Assembly: GCF_030247185.1 (NCBI RefSeq)
Contig: NC_080571.1
Coordinates: 83,895,025-83,959,024 of the forward strand
DNA length: 64,000 nucleotides
Origin: Malaya genurostris
Taxonomy: Eukaryota; Arthropoda; Insecta; Diptera; Culicidae
Reading direction: 5' to 3'
In this document: positions 56,661 to 64,000 of the stretch, piece by piece
Layout of the letters: every line of letters begins with the position of its first letter
Position numbering within the stretch: position 1 is the first letter of the stretch
Notes under the pieces: model-generated
The model's database searches: none
What the model was told of the DNA's origin: nothing
Seen by the model: only the letters and a program-made list of their open reading frames with translations
Program-made: the position numbers and the translations under genes

Positions 56661-57743
56661 AAGCTAGCTTCAGATAGAATTGGAACAAAGACAATTGCCT
56701 GTATTTCAGTTATTTATTATTGAATTCATCGTCATCTGATTGATGTCTTTGGCAACCTTTCCCTTTGCCTTAAGTCTCCTCTTCATGATTGCCCGGTATT
56801 TCTCAATAGGGCGGAACTGGGGGCAGTTGGGTGGGTTAATGATTTTCAGAACAAACTGGACCCCTTTCTCTGCATACCATTCTTGAACGACTTTGCTGTA
56901 ATGACAGCTTGCCAAATCTGGCCAAAACATTACGAGATGGTTGTGGGATCGAATGAACGGCAAAATTCGTTTTTGAAGACACTCTTTTTGGTATAGTTCC
57001 GATGTCATTGTCTTATTTGTAACGACAACTTTCGTTTTTTTTTGCCACAGCTGCAAATGCCCTGCCAAATCATAAATTTTCTTGCAAAGCCAAGTAAAAT
57101 TTTTGACCTGGGATTTGCCCGAACTCAGCCTTGACATAGGTTTCATCGTCCATCAGAAGACACCCGTCGAACTTGGTCAGCACCTGGTCATATAGTTTCC
57201 GAGCACGAATTTTGACCACACTATTCTGTTTTATGCTCCGATTTGGCTGTTTGCTAACTCGATACGACTTGATTCTTTCCCGGAATCGAGTTCTCCTCAC
57301 GGTACTGTGGGCAGGACCGAGTTTTCTGGCCAAATCACGGTCCGACAGATTAGGATTCCTCTTAATCGTCTTCAAAATCTTACCACGCAGTTTCCGGTCG
57401 ACAGTTCCACTCCGACGATTGGCTTGAGGCTTCCGAATCGTCGTCAATGTTTCCTTATACCGTTTGATAACGCGCCATACGGTATTTCTGGGCAATTTCA
57501 GCTGTTTAGCTAGCCTTGATGCAGACCACAATGGATTTTCCCAAAAACTGTGCACAATTTTTTCCCTTCTTTCGGCTTCCATGTTAATTGTTTACAAAGT
57601 ACAGTCGATTTGCGGAATGTCAAAAATCATACGTGAAACTGACAAAATTCCCGACACGTGGGCGCCAAGAACTTCCAAATCCGTCCACCAGGAGCGCCAC
57701 AATATGAGCAAAAGTTCGTTCCAATTCTAAATGAAGCAAGCTT
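56661..57743 (-). mobile_element. ITmD37E element, subfamily B
   Basis: Inverted ends 'aagctagcttcagatagaat' (56661) and, inverted, 'aagcttgcttcatttagaat' (to 57743). TA flanks both sides (56659-56660 and 57744-57745). It sits inside the mariner at 56185-58042. These ends differ from subfamily A ('aggagtgtatcg'). Confidence 0.9.
56706..57582 (-). pseudogene. ITmD37E transposase, subfamily B, frame-broken
   Basis: N-terminal DNA-binding part from ATG 57582: KIVHSFWENPLWSASRLAKQ (first HTH) and GKILKTIKRNPNLSDRDLAR (second HTH). Then KLYDQVLTKFDGCLLMDDET (first catalytic Asp), a frame change near 57070-57146, LYQKECLQKRILPFIRSHNH, FWPDLASCHYSKVVQEWY (second Asp) and NPPNCPQFRPIEKYRAIMK (Glu, 37 residues after the Asp). 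All catalytic residues are present; the internal frameshift inactivates it. Confidence 0.9.
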
Positions 57744-58529
57744 TAGTTGTTCTTTCGGGTGCTTTGGACGAGGTTCACCCGTTGCTGTCCACTCAGATGA
57801 CGATCGTTTTGATTCTGGAGTGAAGTGATGAATCCATGTTTCATCCATTGTCACATATCAACGCAAAAATTTCGGTTTGTTACGTTTAAACATGGCCAAA
57901 CACTGCTCAGAATCATCAACACGTTCTCGTTTTGTCAGCTGTGAGCAAACGCGGCACCCAACGCAAACCAACGTTTTATTGTTTTATTTATTTTTCTGAT
58001 GGAGCGCCATCTATGTGTCAGGCTCAGGACTTTTCAGCCCATGTGTTAAGTTCCAGGAGAACGTCACCGAGGTTCATACATGTGAGCAAAACGAAAGGTT
58101 CCACGACAACCTTTTGTCATGCCTAATCGAGCAAAAACTGAAAATCGGTATTTATCTGTATGAGCAGTGAATTATCGGTATTTCAGGAGAACATATCTGT
58201 ATAAGCGGTATAGTGGTTTACCTGGCAACATTGAACTTGATTGTGTTCGCCAAACAAAAAAATGTTTACGCCAGTGCCGTTAAATTTAATTTAATGTCAT
58301 TCAATTGATATCGACTATTAGGTTTTACACGAACATGACATAACCTCACAAAAATGAGCAAAATGAACGAATTTTGACAGCTATTTCTAATAGCACGTAT
58401 TCAAATTAGAATGAACATATAAACAAACCACTGATAAGGAGTGTGTCGTTAAGTAGTTAGCAACATTCAAACAGTTATTACTCTGAAATGGCTTAATTTT
58501 TTGCAGCGTGTTTTGCGGTGACCAGGGTT

Positions 58530-58660
58530 GTCACATATACAGATTAATCTGCATTTTACAGATTTTTCAGATAAAATTGTGACCAAGATTCTGTATATGC
58601 AGATTACAGATTTTTGGCGAAAAATACAGATTTGTACAGATTTTTGATAGCGTGGATTGA
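58530..58660 (+). repeat. 'acagattttt' repeat inside ITmD37E
   Basis: It starts with a CAGGGTTG-type end ('gaccagggttgtcacatata') and repeats 'cagatttttcag', 'tgcagattacagatttttgg' and 'tacagatttttgatagcg'. The start resembles hAT ends, but I cannot define the other end. Confidence 0.5.
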
Positions 58661-58821
58661 AAATTGTGTAATGATCGAGTTAAAATGTATTAAATAATGG
58701 TATTGATTTTTTTGTTCAAAGTGAAAACATTATCTTGATTGTGTGTTAATTCTAAAAAGAGGATAAAACTTTTATAAAAAAGTATGTTAAGGACAGTAAA
58801 CAGTTCAACACCAACATCGGG

Positions 58822-59451
58822 ATGATTCAATGGATCAGAGTTCGGAACTTCCTGAAAACGTACAAGAAACAGAAGGTGCCGAAAAAGTCCCTGGTACAGC
58901 AAGTTCAGGCCAAAACAAGAGCGCGAAAACTGTATAACCGGATTCTAAAGAATAAAGACGGATGCATCCTGATCGACGACGAAACCTACGCCAAGGAAGA
59001 CTCTCGAGCGCTGCCCGGACCGCAATATTATACGAAATCGGTGTACCAGGACCTGGACGACGCTGACACCACGGTGGCGATGGAAAAAGAGTGTCTCCAA
59101 AAACAAATTTTGCCGTTCATTCGATTCCACGACCATCCCGTAATGTTTTGGCCAGATTTAGCAAGCTGTCATTACAGCAAAGTCGTTCAAGAATGGTATG
59201 CAGAGAAAGAGGTCCAGTTTGTTCCGAAAAACCTTAACCCACCCAACTGCCCCCAGTTCCGCCCTATTGAGAAATACTGGGCAATCATGAAGAGGAGACT
59301 CAAGGCAAAGGGAAAGGTTGTCAAAGACATCAATCAGATGACGACCTGGTGGAATAAGATAGCTAAAACGATGGACGAAGAAGGTGTGCGCCGCCAATTG
59401 AGCCGTGATACAGGAAAAAATCGAGAATTCCTTCGAAACCGTGACGAATAA
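58822..59451 (+). pseudogene. Chimeric ITmD37E transposase, N-terminally truncated
   Basis: An open frame of 209 codons. Residues 1-88 (KLYNRILKNKDGCILIDDETYAKED, then a segment ending TTVAMEK) match subfamily A at 33.9 kb. From KECLQKQILPFIRFHDH onward the frame matches subfamily B at 56.7-57.1 kb: FWPDLASCHYSKVVQEWY (second Asp) and NPPNCPQFRPIEKYWAIMK (Glu, 37 residues later). The stretch FGQKVLVWQAICSC that joins these regions in normal copies is missing at the junction. The DNA-binding half is also gone, so it is not an active transposase, but the frame runs through the junction uninterrupted. Confidence 0.88.
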
Positions 59452-59583
59452 TTTTATCCCTATTTTTTCTTAAAAGTATGAAGAAAACGCTACATTTGTA
59501 CAAAAAAAGATCTTGAATTCAATAATAAATAACTGAAATACAGGCAATTGTCTGTGTTCCAATTCTATCTGAAGCAAGCTTTA

Positions 59584-59932
59584 GCTCTATCATCTATGAA
59601 ACAAAACATCATTTTTTTTATACCAAATATAACAGTAATACCTGGTGACCTATCATAAGTATACATCGTTATACGTAAATATTACACTCAATGCTTCGTT
59701 TGTATATTGAATATAGGAATAGTCCTGACCAATTCAGATTTTTGGATTACATTCGGTTTAATAATTCTTAGTTCGTCGAATATATAAAATATATTATTTC
59801 GTCCCACCTGTACATCATACACGAAGATAATTTTTCACTTGCTACGAACCGTTAGACTTTGTAATTTCTAAGGTTTGTAATTTCTGTAAAGTGGCTCAAA
59901 TGTGGAATATATTATGAGGAAAAATGCATGAC
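59584..59932. other. No feature seen
   Basis: AT-rich spacer between two DNA elements. Confidence 0.4.
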
Positions 59933-59934
59933 TA

Positions 59935-60873
59935 CAGGGTCCGGCACTCGAAGTGTAACCAATTAAAAAGGCCATAAATTCAGTTTGGAAAATTACCTTT
60001 ACTTAGTTCAAAGTACAAATGTGTAAAAATAATACAAAATTCAGAATCAATTCACTTTTGCTCGATATGACCACCTTTTGCCTTGACTTGATGACTTGAG
60101 AGAGCGAAGGAGTTGCTTCGTTTGGCCGAATGTGACTTGCAGGTATTTTGGCCCACTCGCGGACAATAACTTTTTTCAGCGCCTCGAGACTGGTGTATCT
60201 TTTAGTTCGGACTTTGCTCTCAAAATGGCCCAAAGAGAATAATCCATTGGATTCGCATCTGGTGAATTCGAGAACCATTGTGTGGACGTGATGAAGTTCG
60301 GAACGTTGTTTTTCAGCCATTCTTGGTTCACTCGAGCTTTGTGAGACGGTGTCGAGTCCTGCTGAAACGTCCATGGTCTGCCACCGAAATGTTTGTCTGC
60401 CCACGGCTTCAATGCAACTTCAAGAATACTTTCCCGATCATATGTCGCATTTACCTTGACGCCAGGCTCGATGAAAACGATTGGAGAGCGCCCATCTGCG
60501 GTTACAGCGGCCCAAACCATTATCTGTTGCGGGTGCTGCCTCCTGGTGGCCAATCGATGACTCAAATTCTCGTATGAACGGTCGGTCAAGTAAACCCTAT
60601 CGTTTTGAGAGCTTACGAATTGCTCAATTGGAAAAATTTTCTCGTCAGAAAATACAATGTTCGGAAATTGACCGCTTTCGGCCAAACGAAGCAACTCCTT
60701 CGCTCTCTCAAGTCATCAAGTGAAGGCAAAAGGTGGTCATATCGAGCAAAAGTGAATTGATTCTGAATTTTGTATTATTTTCACACATTTTGTACTTTGA
60801 ATTAAGTAAAAGTAATTTTCCAAACGGAATTTATGGCCTTTTTAATTGGTTACACTTCGAGTGCCGGACCCTG
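59935..60873 (-). mobile_element. DD37D mariner-type element with duplicated 3' end
   Basis: TA flanks both sides (59933-59934 and 60874-60875). The ends start 'cagggtccggcactcgaagt' and are inverted over about 196 bp (59935-60130 and 60677-60873), far longer than a normal terminal repeat. As in the DD41D element at 36.1 kb, the arm that should be the 5' end is an inverted copy of the 3' end, including the last transposase codons ('gcttcgtttggccgaa'). Confidence 0.9.
60050..60694 (-). pseudogene. DD37D transposase (ITmD37D/maT type), truncated
   Basis: On the minus strand: NIVFSDEKIFPIEQFVSSQN (first catalytic Asp), IMVWAAVTADGRSPIVFIEPG, WTFQQDSTPSHKARVNQEWL (second Asp) and SNSPDANPMDYSLWAILRAK (third Asp). 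There are 37 residues between the second and third Asp, so this is the DD37D group. Near the C-terminus the frame shifts at about 60180 and continues SLEALKKVIVREWAKIPASHIRP. The N-terminal DNA-binding half is missing, replaced by the inverted 3' copy. Confidence 0.9.
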
Positions 60874-60884
60874 TAACTCGAATA

Positions 60885-60955
60885 CAGCTGTAGCTCAATT
60901 GGATAAAACGGCAGGTTTTCTCTAGGATAGAATCAAATCCGTTAGATTTATATTC
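60885..60955 (+). repeat. Weak tRNA-like sequence
   Basis: 'tgtagctcaattggataaaa' fits an A box, but the expected B box is only weakly matched ('agaatcaaatccg') and the acceptor stem does not close. At best a decayed SINE head. Confidence 0.25.
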
Positions 60956-61244
60956 ATTCATAGAGTTGAAATCAACGGTAAATGAATGAAACGAGAGCAA
61001 CGCAAAACATTTATAATGTTTTTTTTCTATTCCTTTTGACACTGTCGATAACACAGTTGGATGAGCACGCTCAAATAATTTTAAACAGTATTTTGCTGCA
61101 AAACTATAACAGAACAATACTACAAACGGTTCGAGCGGTAATTGTAAATCAGAGTGTATGCAAACGTGTATATTGTATTGTAAAATTGTTCGAGAAAATT
61201 GTCATTTTTGTATGGTAACGTTACTTAACAGTCTATTCGGTATA

Positions 61245-62532
61245 AGGAGTGTATCGAAAATGAGCTATCCACAAATTTTTCCTTCAAATTATGATAAAAA
61301 ACGATAATTTATTCAAACTAAAAATTGATCCTTTATTGTACGAGGTTAAACTTGAGCATAATGGAAACCGGATGAAATTTAAGTTATTCCTTCACGAATT
61401 TTCTAACTTTTGATCGAACGCTCTTCATCAAGTTCCGGACAAGTGTTGCATTGCATTTTATGGACGCTTGAGCCCAAATTTTTGTGAACTCCTACATGTT
61501 CCCAGCTGCCTTACCAGTCTTCTTGAAGACCCTCTTCACGATTGCCCGGTAACGTTCGACAGGTCGAAGCTAAGGGCAATTTGGTGGATTGATATTTTCC
61601 TCAACGAAATTTACATCCTTTTCCGCAATCCATTTGAAAGTGGTTTTGGCATAGTGAGCCGACGCTAAATCCGGCCAGAACGGTGGAGGTGTCCTATGCT
61701 TATTATATAAAGGCAGCAATCTCTTCTGGAGACACTCAGATCGATAGATTTCCGCATTTATAGTTCCGGTATTGTAAAAAATGTTTGACTTCAAACCACA
61801 GGAACATATTGCTTGCCATGCCAGTACCTTTCGACCGATTTTCTCCACTTGAATCGACCTGTCCGCATCGCTCACATTCTTCCCAACGATGACAGTAAAG
61901 TATTGTGGACCTGGAAGGGTTTTTAAGTCTCATCGTCCATCAAAACGCATGCATCCGGATACTGCAAAAGACGCGAATACAATTTCCGGGCCCTTGTTGC
62001 TGCCTGCTTCTTCTGTTCTACACTTTGTTTCGAGATTTGCTGCATCTTGTAGGTCTTCAGATGATTTCGCCTCTTGATACGCTGGATCATTCCGACACTC
62101 GTTCCTGCTTTTTTGGCCCAATCACGTATTGACATTGATTTGTTCTTTATGATTAGAGATACCAATTTCTGGTCCAGTTTCGGGTTGGAAGAACCAGGTT
62201 TTCTGCATCTTCCTGGTAGCTCATCCAAAGAATAATGTTCCCCAAACATATTACTGATGGTGTGAACACTGGCATAATGAATTCCAAACCGCTTCGCCAA
62301 TTTTCGCATAGTAATACCTTTCTCACTTACCCATGTGTCCAGAACCTTAATTTTCACTTCCTTTTCAATACGCAACATTTTGAAAACGCAGAATTTCAAC
62401 CGCACAAACAAGTAAACAAACGAAAGCTGACAGCCAAACGCACAGCATGCTGTGATCTGAGTATAAAAAACCATCACAAATGCATGCGTACAACACGAAT
62501 GTATGTGGATAGCTTACTTTCGATACACTCCT
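61245..62532 (-). mobile_element. ITmD37E element, near full length
   Basis: Inverted ends 'aggagtgtatcgaaaatgag' (61245) and, inverted, 'aggagtgtatcgaaagtaag' (to 62532), with TA on both sides (61243-61244 and 62533-62534). Its 1.29 kb equals the normal length of this family. The ends are of the subfamily A type. Confidence 0.92.
61440..62380 (-). pseudogene. ITmD37E transposase, nearly complete, inactivated
   Basis: Reading from MLRIEKEVKIKVLDTW (ATG about 62378): HTH region EKGITMRKLAKRFGIHYAS, second HTH MSIRDWAKKAGTSVGMIQR, LYSRLLQYPDACVLMDDET (first catalytic Asp), a break near 61925, RSIQVEKIGRKVLAWQAICS, PFWPDLASAHYAKTT (second Asp) and NPPNCP, followed by a stop codon where other copies have Gln, then RPVERYRAIVKRVFKKTG with the catalytic Glu. 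One frame break and one nonsense change separate it from a full gene. Confidence 0.9.
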
Positions 62533-62572
62533 TATTGTAAAATCGGGCCTGACCACAAGGGATATAGTAACA

Positions 62573-62690
62573 GGGTGGCAAGTGACCGGGAAAATCGGGA
62601 AAACCGGGAAAAAGTCGGGAATCTGGTTTTACCGGGAAAAAGTCGGGAATTTTAGTGCAAATCCGGGAAAAATTTTTCTAGTCCTAATCT
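62573..62690 (+). repeat. 'ccgggaaaa' repeat with hAT-like end
   Basis: It begins CAGGGTGGCAAG and then repeats 'accgggaaaa' and 'agtcgggaat' several times. The CAGGGTGGC start resembles hAT non-autonomous elements, but I cannot find the matching right end. Confidence 0.5.
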
Positions 62691-63329
62691 TAGTATCGAT
62701 TTTCAGCGTCATGATTTATCTGATACAACAAATGAAAAGATGAAGGCCATTTTGTATTTGAACTAGGAGTTCAGGACAAGTTTTGAAACTTCTTATTGTC
62801 CCTCACAAGTTCAATGGTGCACAATCCATTGAAAATGGAGCCAACACCTCAGCAATTTTAAATAAATAAGAGCTTTCTTAGTTGTCATCAATAACAGCAT
62901 AATCAATGCTCATAATGGAAAATAAAAATAATTTGGATGCTTCTGCTGGATTTCTATTAAATCTCGACAAATATTCGAAAAGATTCCAAGTGCAAAGGAC
63001 AGTTTCTCTTTGTTTATTTTCTCTTTAAATTTAAATTTGTCAAAGTAATGTCAAATTGTGACAATACTTGTCTAGTAATTTTGGTATTGATTTCAATAGG
63101 ATTCGCAAAATCGACAAAGCATTTTATCCACCGTTTGCAAGAAATATTTGAGTTTTTCAGAGTTCGTAAGAGCTTGTTCAGTGTCGATGATAGGAGAGTC
63201 GAATTTAGATCATCTCAGTCACTAGAGGCATAGATTGTTGTTGTTTTTCCAAAGTGACAAGCGTACATTTTATGAATTCTAGAAGGATTTTGTTCTCTCG
63301 CCAGAACCCAACTTGGAAAGAATATCGTA
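62691..63329. other. No feature seen
   Basis: AT-rich sequence without a supportable gene. Confidence 0.4.
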
Positions 63330-63545
63330 TATGTTGTTAGCAATGGCCTCTCGTCCTCATGTGCACCTCGTGCACTGCACAGCTGGCCAAATAGGCTCTG
63401 TGAGAACTTGTATGCACACATTCAGGAGAGGCTTCAGTGGCTTATGCTTATGGCAGTTGAAAACAAATTGCTGTCTCAGTTGCATACCATATAAGCAGTG
63501 CACAACCCGTAAATTTTGTCACGAAACGCCACTGGTTGTTAGAAG
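63330..63545 (+). repeat. Dispersed repeat with 'cctcatgtgcacctcgtgca', second copy
   Basis: It matches 11577-11900 in 'tcctcatgtgcacctcgtgc', 'gcttatgcttatggcagttg' and 'cagtgcacaacccgtaaa'. Its internal spacing is more compact than in the first copy. Confidence 0.7.
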
Positions 63546-64000
63546 TAATCGGGTTTGAGGGAGGAGTGTTGTGCTTTAGTTCATTCATTTTTAATTTTTA
63601 ACCTTATACTATACCAGGCTAAAAAAGTATTGGAATATACTAGAGATGGTCAGTCCGCGTACAGTCCAAAAGAACTAGTTTTCCTCTAAGATTGAGTATA
63701 CTGGAGTTCTTTATTGAAGAACGATATCTCTCTATTCATCTCAATAGAATAGTCTTTTGAAACGTTTGCTGGTTCGAGGAATCTGGTAGAAGTTCGCGAA
63801 CTTTGAAAATGTATACAAAAGATAATGATTATTGGTAGAACACATGCAAAAAGACTTTATTATTATTGAATCTGTTTACAACAAAATTTAATTTATAGCT
63901 CTCATATTATTTTCGAAGAAACATACAAAGTTTCAGAAAAACGAAAGAACGGTTCAATAGAACTAATTCTTTCGGTACAACTATCAAGTTCTCAACAGTT
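63546..64000. other. No feature seen
   Basis: AT-rich sequence to the window edge. Confidence 0.4.

Larger units (their letters stand above)
56390..57860 (-). pseudogene. mariner transposase, interrupted
   Basis: The N-terminal-side piece (57854-57744) reads DETWIHHFTPESKRSSSEW (first catalytic Asp region of DD34D mariners) and EPRPKHPKEQ, then is cut by the ITmD37E insertion. The C-terminal piece (56590-56390), with frame breaks, carries LDNAPCQKSIKTMAKLHEL and HPPYSPDLVPSDYWLFADL (second and third Asp regions). The segment before DETW is not recognisable. Confidence 0.85.
56185..58042 (-). mobile_element. mariner element interrupted by ITmD37E
   Basis: Inverted ends 'atgggctgaaaagtcccggg' (56185) and, inverted, 'atgggctgaaaagtcctgag' (to 58042). 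The transposase on the minus strand is cut by an ITmD37E element at 56661-57743. Confidence 0.87.
58437..59581 (+). mobile_element. Chimeric ITmD37E element (A 5' end, B 3' end)
   Basis: The left end 'aggagtgtgtcgttaagtag' is subfamily A (as at 33820 and 61245). The right end 'ccaattctatctgaagcaag' to 'ctt' at 59581 is subfamily B (as at 56661 and 57743). TA lies on both outer sides (58435-58436 and 59582-59583). About 330 bp of foreign repeat sit near the left end (58470-58800). The two halves join in the coding region at about 59087. Confidence 0.85.

Overview
The window is eukaryotic nuclear DNA from an insect. It is AT-rich and holds no recognisable single-copy host gene. Almost everything identifiable is a mobile element or a tandem repeat. 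The most informative family is a Tc1/mariner-type transposase with exactly 37 residues between its second and third catalytic residues, ending in Glu (ITmD37E, described from mosquitoes), present here in at least six copies of several subfamilies. With it are mariner, DD37D and DD41D relatives, an I-clade retrotransposon with RNase H, tRNA-derived SINEs and a 'gcctttctcgtatagaaaggc'-type repeat that I associate with culicine mosquitoes. My best guess is a culicine mosquito with a large, transposon-rich genome; the family-level placement is inference.

Layout. 0.2-2.9 kb is a GTAAC-rich minisatellite split by a 723-bp inverted-repeat element, whose sister copy lies at 24.1-24.8 kb. 3-16 kb holds SINE-like copies, a broken mariner, a TTAA-flanked element with a SINE inside it, and duplicated non-coding repeats. 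16.2-18.8 kb is a Tc1 transposase gene split by a 403-bp insertion carrying two hammerhead ribozymes, next to a LINE 3' fragment fused to a third hammerhead-like motif. 20-24 kb holds a MITE and a second TTAA element carrying a complete ORF1-only retroposon. 26.75-32.87 kb is a full-length I-clade LINE on the minus strand with 14-bp target duplications and one frameshift, followed at 33.0 kb by a fourth hammerhead-like motif. 33.8-43 kb is a mosaic of ITmD37E, DD41D, hAT and mariner relics. 44.8-51.3 kb is an ITmD37E copy split by a 5.76-kb hAT-like foldback element whose arms hold about 21 and 12 copies of a 116-bp repeat in opposite orientations. 52-62.5 kb holds four more DD37E/DD37D copies and nested mariners, including one chimeric ITmD37E.

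The pieces record successive insertions rather than a pathway: LINE machinery probably supplied retrotransposition to the SINEs, the ORF1-only element and the hammerhead elements, and cut-and-paste elements landed inside one another. The most unusual signals are the hammerhead-bearing retroposon with clear target duplications (16.78-17.18 kb), the giant tandem-armed hAT foldback, the intact ORF1-only retroposon, the chimeric ITmD37E with mismatched ends, and two unrelated mariner-type elements that have both replaced their 5' end by an inverted copy of their 3' end.
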